Positions 16,762 through 23,470 of a stretch of 44,117 bases of DNA are shown here, one piece after another (position 1 is the stretch's first letter; every line of letters starts with the position of its first letter). A model generated the notes under the pieces. The model saw only the letters and a program-made list of their open reading frames with translations. It searched no databases and had not been told where the DNA came from. The translations under genes and the position numbers were made by a program. Origin of the DNA: DAOTTX01 sp034437515 (GTDB taxonomy: Bacteria > Chloroflexota > Anaerolineae > Aggregatilineales > Phototrophicaceae); the NCBI GenBank assembly GCA_034437515.1, contig DAOTTX010000320.1, positions 1 to 44,117 on the forward strand. Direction: 5' to 3'.

Positions 16762-17814
16762 CTATGACAACACATCGCTGAGTTGACCATCATCGACGAC
16801 GACAGTGTCGTCCAATTTGATAGTGCAATCGCGGATAGTCAGGTCAAAGTGACAATCGGAGTGGCGACCGGCTGCCGGGTTCGGCCCGGTAGAAAAGAGA
16901 AACTGCCCGGCGACGGCGCGGCCTTCGGTCGCGTTGACATCCCCTTTGTCGTACATCACCAGCGAGTCCCAGCGTGCGCCGTGATTCATCCCCCAACTGA
17001 CGTGAGACGTTGCATAGGCGTTGGGGTCATCCCAGGCGGCGAAGTAATCTCGCAGTAGTTCAGCGTCCCAGCCATCGCCGCTGATGTCGGTAACAAAGTC
17101 GTTTTCGATGGTCAGTGTGACGGGCGTCTCAAGATAGCGTTTGAACGTGTAGTTGATGTCACCCGCTGCCATCACCACTTTGCCGTTGACCGTGCCCTTA
17201 CCGGGGAAGCAGCTCTGAATGCCGCCGGGCCAACTGCCCCAGCTCCCCGGTTGGTCAACAAAGCCCAGGTTACCGCCGATGAAGGCATCCGTCATGGTCA
17301 CTTCGAGGTCAGTCCCCGCCTTTGAGGTCACACGCATACAACGACTGTTGCTCATCATCTCGCGCCCCTTGTGGATGCGCGGCTTCATGGTGGCATCGCT
17401 GCGAGTGCGCTCCAGTGATTCGGGGTGGTCATTGCTGATGTAGAGCATCCGCGTGCCGTCTTTGCGCACGTTGAGCGCCGCCGGGGAGTGGATCACTCCT
17501 TCGACGGTCAGATCAGCGACGAACGGGCACGCTGCCAGCGCCTTGACCACCTCCGACATGTGTTCAATGGCGAAAGAATAACCGCTTGACCGCACCGGCA
17601 CCGGCGCGAATTGGGGCGGCGTCGGCACCACGATGTGAAACGGTCGCGCTTGCAAGCGCAGCAATGCCAGTTCAGCGAGGTGTACATTCACCGGGCGGGA
17701 CTGCGTTTCCGATAAGATGGCGACGGCATCCCCTGCTTTGACCTGACAAAGTTCAAATGTGTGGGCGAAGGCGTCGATCCACTTGCCTTCGATACGATCC
17801 TGTAAAATTGGCAT
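16762..17814 (-). CDS. NicX-like (2,5-dihydroxypyridine 5,6-dioxygenase family) ring-cleavage enzyme
   Basis: 350 aa, the same length I recall for Pseudomonas putida NicX, an Fe(II) extradiol-type dioxygenase unrelated to the vicinal-oxygen-chelate enzymes and distantly related to M29 aminopeptidases. NicX binds iron through His265, His318 and Asp320. This protein has His271 in SHVSWGMN and a His322-x-Asp324 pair (CHFDL), with nearly the same spacing and the same H-x-D pattern. It should use O2 to open a hydroxylated aromatic or N-heteroaromatic ring. It is followed at 10 bases by an alpha/beta hydrolase and preceded by an MhpD-like hydratase. NicE, NicF, NicC and NicAB equivalents are absent, so the substrate need not be 2,5-dihydroxypyridine. 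An M29-like peptidase is the main alternative. Confidence 0.72.
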   Translation of the reverse strand: MPILQDRIEGKWIDAFAHTFELCQVKAGDAVAILSETQSRPVNVHLAELALLRLQARPFHIVVPTPPQFAPVPVRSSGYSFAIEHMSEVVKALAACPFVADLTVEGVIHSPAALNVRKDGTRMLYISNDHPESLERTRSDATMKPRIHKGREMMSNSRCMRVTSKAGTDLEVTMTDAFIGGNLGFVDQPGSWGSWPGGIQSCFPGKGTVNGKVVMAAGDINYTFKRYLETPVTLTIENDFVTDISGDGWDAELLRDYFAAWDDPNAYATSHVSWGMNHGARWDSLVMYDKGDVNATEGRAVAGQFLFSTGPNPAAGRHSDCHFDLTIRDCTIKLDDTVVVDDGQLSDVLS

Positions 17815-17842
17815 ATTTTGTTCTCAAATGAATATCGTAAAT

Positions 17843-18610
17843 TTAAACGCGAACTTCGACCTGATCTAACGTATCGAACCGCGCAATCACCCGGTCACCG
17901 GGGTTCGCTTCAACCGGGCCGATCAAGTCGCCACTGGAAATTAGTTGTCCTTTGCGGAGCGGGTCACCGCGCCGGGCGCGATCATTGGCGAACCATGCCA
18001 GCACCGCCACCGGGTCAAACCCGATGTCAGCGGCAATACCCTGGCTGTGATCTTCGTCGTTGAGCACTAACGTAACCGTCACCTGTTGCAGATCGACCGA
18101 CTGCCAATCGGGGATCGGTTCGCCATGCACCAGGCCATAGTTCACGCCGTTGTCGGCGATGAGACTTAATCCGCCGATCTCCATCGGGCGCTCGTAGCTG
18201 GGGCGATTAAGTTCCAGTACCGGGTAAACCGCATCGACCATCGTTCGAATACTCTCTGCTGTATAGTCCTGTACGTCTGTCGACAAATCCTGCGCGATCC
18301 GTAGGGCGAACTCCGCACCGATGGTGAGCGTACCCGGCGTGTCCTCCAGCAGGGCAGGGCTACTGTAAACGGTATCCGCGAAGATGCGCCCACCGAACGG
18401 TTCCGTCAGACCCAGGTGCTGCCAGGCACGCGGGATGCTCGCGCCGATCTTCCAGCCAGCGACCGGTTGACCGATCTCAGCGGCGAGGGCATCGGCGACC
18501 GCATAAGCTTCATCGAGTGTGTGCGGTTTTTCGTCTTCTGGCACGTCAGCGATCAACCGATGATGTTGACGGACGGCGACCAATTGGTCGATCAGAGGTG
18601 TGTTTGACAT
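17843..18610 (-). CDS. MhpD-like 2-oxo-4-pentenoate hydratase / decarboxylase family
   Basis: 255 aa of the fumarylacetoacetase-superfamily hydratase branch: AGWKIG (51-56), a metal-binding segment IGAEFALRI (97-105), VYPVLELN with Glu133, and SSGDLIGP (226-232). Members add water to 2-hydroxypenta-2,4-dienoate or decarboxylate 4-oxalocrotonate. The usual metal motif E-x-E reads G98-A-E100 here, so one expected ligand appears lost. It precedes the NicX-like gene by 28 bases, so it probably acts on the dienol product of that cleavage. No 4-hydroxy-2-oxovalerate aldolase of the HMG-CoA-lyase type is present; the DHDPS-family protein at 19893 is the only aldolase-like neighbour. Confidence 0.78.
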   Translation of the reverse strand: MSNTPLIDQLVAVRQHHRLIADVPEDEKPHTLDEAYAVADALAAEIGQPVAGWKIGASIPRAWQHLGLTEPFGGRIFADTVYSSPALLEDTPGTLTIGAEFALRIAQDLSTDVQDYTAESIRTMVDAVYPVLELNRPSYERPMEIGGLSLIADNGVNYGLVHGEPIPDWQSVDLQQVTVTLVLNDEDHSQGIAADIGFDPVAVLAWFANDRARRGDPLRKGQLISSGDLIGPVEANPGDRVIARFDTLDQVEVRV

Positions 18611-18629
18611 CGCTCACATGACCTTATAA

Positions 18630-18683
18630 AAGCCTGCCGACCATCTCAGGATAATGATGCTCGGCAAGCTCGTTGGCAGGCTT
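18630..18683 (-). terminator. Hairpin with two alternative folds, likely attenuator between binding protein and the rest of the operon
   Basis: Just after the binding-protein stop, AAGCCTGCC (+ strand 18630-18638) pairs with GGCAGGCTT (18675-18683), a perfect 9-base stem followed on the minus strand by TTTT then A. A competing inner stem pairs TGCCGA (18635-18640) with TCGGCA (18661-18666), and CATC (18642-18645) with GATG (18656-18659). The inner stem shares GCC/GGC bases with the outer one, so both cannot form. This would reduce read-through so that the binding protein is made in excess, as is common for ABC importers. Confidence 0.55.
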
Positions 18684-18685
18684 AT

Positions 18686-19861
18686 TTAACGCGGCTCGAC
18701 GGCTTCGTAAACCGTGACCGGTTCCCAGGCGTAGATGGTCTCCATCTCTTCGTCGTCACCTTCGGTTTCGATTTCGATCACCTGAAGGATGAAGTGGTCA
18801 TGGATGGCGACACGGCCTTCGGTCATAGTAACTTCACCGGAGGGGTTGGGCAGTTCTTCCAGCGAGAGGATAGCCTCACTCACGGCATCGCTGCTGGTGT
18901 CACCCTCGGTCGCTTCCACTGCGGCGATGAACATCGCGGCGGCTGAGTAGGCGACATGAACAGCAGTCCCTGGCGGGCGCTCGTAAAGCTCGACAAACTC
19001 GGCGACGAAGGCTTCGTTCTCTTCGCTTTCAATCAGCGGGCTATACCAGGCCGCACCGTACATCCCCACCACGTCGTCCCCCATCTGTGCTAGCAGGGGC
19101 GCTTCCTGTGGGGCGCTGGAGATAAAGATCACCGGCGCGTCGAGGCCGAACTCACGATACTGGCGCACGAAGGCAAAGTCAGACGGGTTCAGCAGTAGAA
19201 CGGCGACCACCTCCGCATCACCGATGTTTTCCAGGAAGGGGGCCATATCTGCGGTGCCGAAGGGTATACCTTGCTCGGAGATCACCTCGCCGCCCAGTTC
19301 GGTAAAGGCTTCGGAGAAACCGTCACGGCTTTGCTGACCAAACAGATAGTCCGAGTACAGGATGGCGGCGGTACGCGCTTCTAATTCTTCGTAGGCGAAC
19401 ACACCGGTGGTGTAGGCATCACCGCGCCCACTGCCGGGGTAGAAGGTATGTGCGCTCTCGACTTCATCTGCCGCTCCTAGCACGATATGCGGGACGCCAG
19501 CACGTTCAGCGTAAGCACTCACGGCTGCGCCGGTATGCGCCAACTGCGGCCCGATGATAACGTCCACATCATCTTCTTCGACGAGTTGACGGGCGCGAGC
19601 GACTGCGTTCGCCGGGTCATCAGTTTCGTCCTCGAAGAAGAGTTCTACCGACCGACCGGCGACTTCGTTGCCGACCTGTTCAAACGCGAATTCAACGCCA
19701 AGTCGTACTTCTGGACCGACCGCCGCTGCTGTACCGGTCAACGGAAGGATGACCCCAACGCGGATTGGTGCCTCTTCGTCGTCCTGTGCTAGCGCGGCGA
19801 AAGACAGACTGAGTAGGGCGAAGATTGTTACAAAAGCTGCGAACAAACGGTTAGATTTCAT
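18686..19861 (-). CDS. LivJ-type periplasmic substrate-binding protein
   Basis: 391 aa. An N-terminal signal peptide (basic MKSNR, hydrophobic core, cleavage near ALAQ-D, residues 23-27) is followed by a Peripla_BP_6 domain starting IRVGVILPLTGTAAAVG. It is the ligand-capturing part of the HAAT importer with LivHM, LivG and LivF further down the same operon. The many acidic residues after the cleavage site and near the C-terminus are notable. AAGGAG lies about 8 bases before ATG 19861. No lipobox is seen, so the protein may be soluble or held by the uncleaved helix. Ligand is probably an aromatic acid, by context only. Confidence 0.9.
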   Translation of the reverse strand: MKSNRLFAAFVTIFALLSLSFAALAQDDEEAPIRVGVILPLTGTAAAVGPEVRLGVEFAFEQVGNEVAGRSVELFFEDETDDPANAVARARQLVEEDDVDVIIGPQLAHTGAAVSAYAERAGVPHIVLGAADEVESAHTFYPGSGRGDAYTTGVFAYEELEARTAAILYSDYLFGQQSRDGFSEAFTELGGEVISEQGIPFGTADMAPFLENIGDAEVVAVLLLNPSDFAFVRQYREFGLDAPVIFISSAPQEAPLLAQMGDDVVGMYGAAWYSPLIESEENEAFVAEFVELYERPPGTAVHVAYSAAAMFIAAVEATEGDTSSDAVSEAILSLEELPNPSGEVTMTEGRVAIHDHFILQVIEIETEGDDEEMETIYAWEPVTVYEAVEPR

Positions 19862-19892
19862 CAGTTTTCTCTCCTTATTATATAGAAATACT

Positions 19893-20921
19893 TTATGCCA
19901 ATTCTTTGTTGTAATTTACATGACCAACGAAGAAGGCTTCGTCGTTCTCTCGCGGTTGAATGCCCAAAGCTCGTACTGCATCTCGTGCTTGATCCATCTG
20001 ATGCTGGCCCATCTTCATGACGGGTTCGCGTGTGCAACCGCCATTGCCGCCGACCAACCACTGATAATATTTCATCAACGGCCAGTGATACGTACCGATG
20101 GTCTGTGTGGGCATAAATTGCTGCTCGAAGGTCATACGGGCGGGTGTGATACGCCAATAGAGTTCCATGGCTTCATCGGTTTTGCCTTCCAGAAGCAGGT
20201 TGAAGTAATCAACCAGGTAGCGTTTTTCCGGTGATTGGAATAACTCATAGGTTCCCGGCCCCATCCACTGCTGACCGTGGTTGCTAACCAGGAAGGGCAT
20301 CCAGCGTTCCCAGGGCACCTGTACCAGTACGTCATCGCCATAGCGGCGGAAGCACTCAAAGATGAACCCTGGTTCGGTGATGGCAACCAGGATGGAAACC
20401 ACGTTGTCGATCTCAACCAGACGATCAAGCACCTCAAGGGGGAAACCGCTAGGATGAAAGCGCCCAAAGTTGTACTTCATGCTGGGGTACAGCACGACCG
20501 GTAGACCGGACGCCTCACACATGCGCCTTGTGTCCTGGTAAATCTTTTCCGGTGAGTCGGGATAATAATTTAAGGGGTAACTGAGCACTGCCATATCCGC
20601 CCCGGCCTGTTCAGCATATTCGATGAACGCGATGTTCTTTTCCAGCGAGTCAAAAATGATGCCGGGGGAGACCATAATTTGACCATCGGCTTCATCGACG
20701 ACGATGTCGAGGAAACGCTTCGCCTCGTCGAAGGTCAGGCCAGCCTGGGTGGTCAACTCGGTGGAGAAAAAGCCATGCGCGATTGACTGTTTCACATCCC
20801 AACGGATGCCGGCCTCATCGAGTTCGGTGAGATCAGGCGTAAAGGAGGGCATCAGCAGGTTTTGCACACCTATAAATGTTTCACGAGCTTTTTGCTTTTG
20901 TTCAGACTGGTGTACAGGCAT
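19893..20921 (-). CDS. DHDPS/N-acetylneuraminate-lyase superfamily protein lacking the Schiff-base lysine
   Basis: 342 aa, longer than the usual 290-300. The TIM-barrel markers are recognisable: ELTTQAGLTFDE (55-66) in place of GTTGE, and LYPSM with Tyr145 at the catalytic-tyrosine strand. The following strand, normally (I/V)GIKEA with the Schiff-base Lys, reads VVSILVA (174-180), so Leu178 replaces Lys. It has an extra C-terminal part rich in aromatic residues (YHWPLMKYYQWLVGG). It is the first gene of the leftward operon; AGAGG lies about 5 bases before ATG 20921. Superfamily members include hydratase-aldolases of naphthalene/phenanthrene side-chain removal. Without the lysine, normal aldolase chemistry is doubtful, so its role is unassigned. 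Confidence 0.75.
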   Translation of the reverse strand: MPVHQSEQKQKARETFIGVQNLLMPSFTPDLTELDEAGIRWDVKQSIAHGFFSTELTTQAGLTFDEAKRFLDIVVDEADGQIMVSPGIIFDSLEKNIAFIEYAEQAGADMAVLSYPLNYYPDSPEKIYQDTRRMCEASGLPVVLYPSMKYNFGRFHPSGFPLEVLDRLVEIDNVVSILVAITEPGFIFECFRRYGDDVLVQVPWERWMPFLVSNHGQQWMGPGTYELFQSPEKRYLVDYFNLLLEGKTDEAMELYWRITPARMTFEQQFMPTQTIGTYHWPLMKYYQWLVGGNGGCTREPVMKMGQHQMDQARDAVRALGIQPRENDEAFFVGHVNYNKELA

Positions 20922-20952
20922 AATTTCCTCTCAAAATTATTTTAAGGTTGAA

Positions 20953-20970
20953 ATACCTACCGAGCGGTAT
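20953..20970. promoter_or_regulatory. Candidate TetR operator at the start of the leftward operon
   Basis: Inverted repeat TACCG-AG-CGGTA (20958-20969), flanked as ATACC...GGTAT (20953-20970). It overlaps the predicted transcription start of the leftward promoter. The 9-mer ACCTACCGA inside it (20955-20963) recurs in front of the tetR gene (21086-21094). TetR proteins often use such ACCGnnCGGT-like sites, so repression by the neighbouring TetR is likely. Confidence 0.65.
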
Positions 20971-20976
20971 GCTTGA

Positions 20977-21005
20977 TATATAACATCCGGCTTAGTGTTT
21001 GTCAA
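20977..21005 (-). promoter_or_regulatory. Strong sigma70-type promoter of the 17-gene leftward operon
   Basis: On the minus strand TTGACA (21005-21000) is followed after exactly 17 bases by TATATA (20982-20977). Transcription would start near 20970, inside the palindrome at 20953-20970, giving a leader of about 50 bases before ATG 20921. This is the only strong promoter I see for the leftward genes down to 388. Confidence 0.7.
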
Positions 21006-21047
21006 GAAATTCGTTAAACTTCTCGTAATTTCGGCACAGCCTCCAAA

Positions 21048-21077
21048 TTGACAAAGTCGTTTTACCCATAGTATTGT
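21048..21077 (+). promoter_or_regulatory. Predicted promoter of the tetR gene
   Basis: TTGACA at 21048-21053 is followed after 18 bases by TATTGT (21072-21077). The start would fall near 21084, next to the second copy of ACCTACCGA, which suggests autorepression. The -10 match is only 4 of 6. Confidence 0.5.
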
Positions 21078-21085
21078 CAATACGC

Positions 21086-21103
21086 ACCTACCGACCAGTT
21101 TGT
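21086..21103. promoter_or_regulatory. Second candidate TetR site, in front of tetR
   Basis: ACCTACCGACCAGTTTGT shares its first 9 bases with the site at 20955-20963 and has a weak inverted character (ACCTAC...GT). It lies directly downstream of the predicted tetR start. Two similar sites flanking a 195-base divergent region fit one regulator controlling both directions. Confidence 0.5.
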
Positions 21104-21115
21104 AAAGGGCTTTGT

Positions 21116-21703
21116 ATGCGAACGAGCACCAAAGCAGAAGCAACCGTCCATGACATCTTGAATGCGGCGGAAAATCTGTTTGTGGAGAAGAACTACGCTG
21201 ATGTCTCTATGGCGGAGATTGCCTACCTCGCTAACGTGACGAAGGGAGCTTTATATCATCATTTCAAAAGCAAGGAAGACCTTTACGTCGCCATGCTGCT
21301 GCGTGACCTGGATGAGAAGCGGGTTGTCTTCCAGCAAGCCGTTGATTTTAAAGGGGACTGTCGCAGCCGGTTGATCCTTTCCACCAAGTTGCTATTTCAG
21401 ATGCCATCACACAAGCAAAAAGTGATTCGGCTAGTCCGGCGTGACATCAACGTCTTCAAAGGCGAAACACGCGAACAACTCGTCCGTGCCTATCAAATGG
21501 CACTACCCGAAAGTGTCGAGGCGATCATCCGTGACGGCATCGCGAACGGCGAACTCGCTGAAAACGACCCGCGTCTGCTCTCCTGGGGTTATGTGGCGAT
21601 GGTTGAAGTGGTACTCTCGAATTACGCCCAGCAGATCCTCGGCGGGCCGGAGCAATGTGTCGAACACGCTGTTAATCTGTTTTTCCAGGGTGCGGCCAAA
21701 TAG
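21116..21703 (+). CDS. TetR-family transcriptional regulator
   Basis: 195 aa. The N-terminal helix-turn-helix spans about 8-55 (DILNAAENLFVEKNYADVSM, then AEIAYLANVTKGALYHHF), and a helical ligand domain follows. I use ATG 21116, preceded by AAAGGG at 7 bases; the in-frame TTG at 21074 lies upstream of the predicted transcription start. It is divergent from the 17-gene operon and convergent with the P450 gene (17 bases between stops). It most likely represses the leftward operon and itself, being released by a pathway intermediate; the ligand is unknown. Confidence 0.88.
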   Translation: MRTSTKAEATVHDILNAAENLFVEKNYADVSMAEIAYLANVTKGALYHHFKSKEDLYVAMLLRDLDEKRVVFQQAVDFKGDCRSRLILSTKLLFQMPSHKQKVIRLVRRDINVFKGETREQLVRAYQMALPESVEAIIRDGIANGELAENDPRLLSWGYVAMVEVVLSNYAQQILGGPEQCVEHAVNLFFQGAAK

Positions 21704-21719
21704 CGATGCGCCGTCCCCG

Positions 21720-22892
21720 CTAAGTGCGGATTGTCAGCGGCAGATGCGCAAATCCACGAAAGTTTGGTGTCGTCACGCGTACTGCCTGCGCTTTGTCAAT
21801 TTCCCACAGGTCGCTCGCCGCCAGCATTTCACGGAAGATGGTTTGTGTCATCAAGCGACCGAGTGGCGCACCGACACAGAAGTGTAAGCCGATCCCCAGA
21901 CCTAAGTGACTTTTATTCGAGCGATGAACGTTAAACAGGTCAGGTTCTTCAAATCTGCGGTCGTCGCGGTTGGCTGCGCCGATGTGCAGCATAACTTGCG
22001 AGTTTTCCGGGATGACTTTGCCGTGCAGTTCGACATCCCGCGTGGGCGTGCGGACGAAACCCTGTGCGGCGGCGTCCCAACGCATGGCTTCTTCGCCAAA
22101 GTCCTCGATGAGGTCAGGGTTGGCCTTCATCTCCTCGTAGACGTGCGGGTGGATCGCCAGAGCGTGCGTGGTGTTGGTGAACAGATTGTTGACCGACTCA
22201 AAGCCAGCGACGAGAAACGTCATCGTCGTGACCACCACTTGATCGTAGTTCAGGCGCTGACCCTTTTCATCCTCAGCCTGTAGCATGGCGGTCATTAAAT
22301 CGTCCTGTGGGTCTTCAAGCCGTGCATCCGCTAGTTTAGAGAGATAGTCATTCAGATGGCGCATGGCGACCTGCTGCGGTGGTTCCTCACCTTCGGCGGC
22401 TTCCACCCGTAGGAAGAAATCATCGAGCCAGTGACGCAACTGGATAAAATCAGATTCCGGCACACCGAACATCGTACCTAGGATGGCGGCATTGTAAGGG
22501 GCGGAAATATCCGCGACGAACTCGATTGTCCCTTTCTCCCGCGCCTTCGTGACGAGATTCTGTGTGAGCGCGTTAATTTTTGGCTCCAACGCGGCGACGG
22601 TACGCGGTGTAAATGCCTTGTTGACCAGACGACGGGCGAAGGTATGTTTGGGCGGGTCGGTCGTCCCCAGAGTCTTACCGATGCGCTCCGGCAAGTCATT
22701 CAGCAGGTTTCCGCGCCGCTGAGATGACCATGTCTTCCAGTCCTTAAAGGCATTGATGACGTCCTCGTAGCGGGTCAGCACCCACACATCTTCTTTTTCG
22801 GAGTAGTGCGCCGGGTCGTGGTCACGCATCCAACGATATCGAGGGTAAGGGTCTTCAGTGGCGATAATCTGCAAATCATAATTGAAAGTCAT
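21720..22892 (-). CDS. Cytochrome P450
   Basis: Soluble class-I-type bacterial P450, 390 aa. Heme-thiolate Cys339 lies in GLGIGLHFCVG, the I-helix motif is AGFES (229-233), and ExxR is Glu268-Arg271. The usual Phe of FxxGxHxC is Leu here, and the acid-alcohol pair is Glu-Ser instead of Glu/Asp-Thr. It would hydroxylate or O-demethylate a substrate with electrons from a ferredoxin and reductase; neither gene is nearby. GGGAG lies 7 bases before ATG 22892. It is divergent from the MarR-pca operon, so one attractive role is O-demethylation or hydroxylation of a benzoate feeding protocatechuate. That is inference, and the CYP family is not assigned. Confidence 0.9.
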   Translation of the reverse strand: MTFNYDLQIIATEDPYPRYRWMRDHDPAHYSEKEDVWVLTRYEDVINAFKDWKTWSSQRRGNLLNDLPERIGKTLGTTDPPKHTFARRLVNKAFTPRTVAALEPKINALTQNLVTKAREKGTIEFVADISAPYNAAILGTMFGVPESDFIQLRHWLDDFFLRVEAAEGEEPPQQVAMRHLNDYLSKLADARLEDPQDDLMTAMLQAEDEKGQRLNYDQVVVTTMTFLVAGFESVNNLFTNTTHALAIHPHVYEEMKANPDLIEDFGEEAMRWDAAAQGFVRTPTRDVELHGKVIPENSQVMLHIGAANRDDRRFEEPDLFNVHRSNKSHLGLGIGLHFCVGAPLGRLMTQTIFREMLAASDLWEIDKAQAVRVTTPNFRGFAHLPLTIRT

Positions 22893-22935
22893 GTGTCAAC
22901 TCCCACAATGCATCTAATTTTAATCTGGCAATCAT

Positions 22936-22964
22936 TTGACAAATCCAAGATACTTTATATAGTA
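22936..22964 (+). promoter_or_regulatory. Promoter and possible MarR operator of the pca operon
   Basis: TTGACA (22936-22941) is followed after 16 bases by TATAGT (22958-22963). An inverted repeat TACT-N6-AGTA (22951-22964) covers the -10, a usual place for MarR autorepression. The 110-base divergent region to the P450 gene is very AT-rich compared with its surroundings and could control both directions. Confidence 0.55.
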
Positions 22965-23002
22965 AATTATATCAGAAAAAACTATACAAGTTCTAATTAT
23001 TT

Positions 23003-23467
23003 ATGCCTGAAGTAAATTTGTCAATTGAAGAAGCCCAAATCAATTACAGCTATCTCCCGGAACTCATCGGTCATCTGGTCGGTTTGATCCATCTGCAAGC
23101 GACACAACTCTGCATGGAGGCGATGGCTCCCCTCGAACTAACACCCAAACAGTTTGTCACGCTGGAATTTATCTCGCACAATCCGAAAATCTCCCAAAAA
23201 GACATTGCGGAGCATGTCGGCACAACACCAACGGTGCTGGTGAATGTTCTGGACAGCTTGGCGGAGCGGTCTTTAATCCAGCGGGTGCGCTCTGAGGAAG
23301 ACCGGCGCGTGCAGTTCGTGCAGCTTACCCAGGCCGGGCGTGCGATGCTGGACGACATCCGCAAACGGGCCTTTTCCGTCGAGCATCAACTGGATGAGGC
23401 ATCTGGCCTGACCGCTGACGAACGCGAGATGCTCCTTCGCCTGTTACGCAAAGTCACCGGGCGTTGA
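23003..23467 (+). CDS. MarR-family transcriptional regulator of the pca operon
   Basis: 154 aa with a central winged helix: LTPKQFVTLEFISHNP, SQKDIAEHVGTTPTVLVNVLDSLAERSLI, and the wing RSEEDRRVQFVQLT (about 93-106) with the DRR motif. It should bind its own promoter and release it on binding an aromatic acid or CoA ester. Its stop is 3 bases before pcaD, so it is the first gene of the pca operon, and it is divergent from the P450 gene. No Shine-Dalgarno is visible before ATG 23003. Confidence 0.88.
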   Translation: MPEVNLSIEEAQINYSYLPELIGHLVGLIHLQATQLCMEAMAPLELTPKQFVTLEFISHNPKISQKDIAEHVGTTPTVLVNVLDSLAERSLIQRVRSEEDRRVQFVQLTQAGRAMLDDIRKRAFSVEHQLDEASGLTADEREMLLRLLRKVTGR

Positions 23468-23470
23468 CCA

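Noticed and set aside
21717..21729. Small CCGC-TAAGT-GCGG hairpin between the convergent tetR and P450 genes
   Set aside because: Only four pairs, it overlaps a stop codon and has no T-run, so it is too weak to call a terminator.
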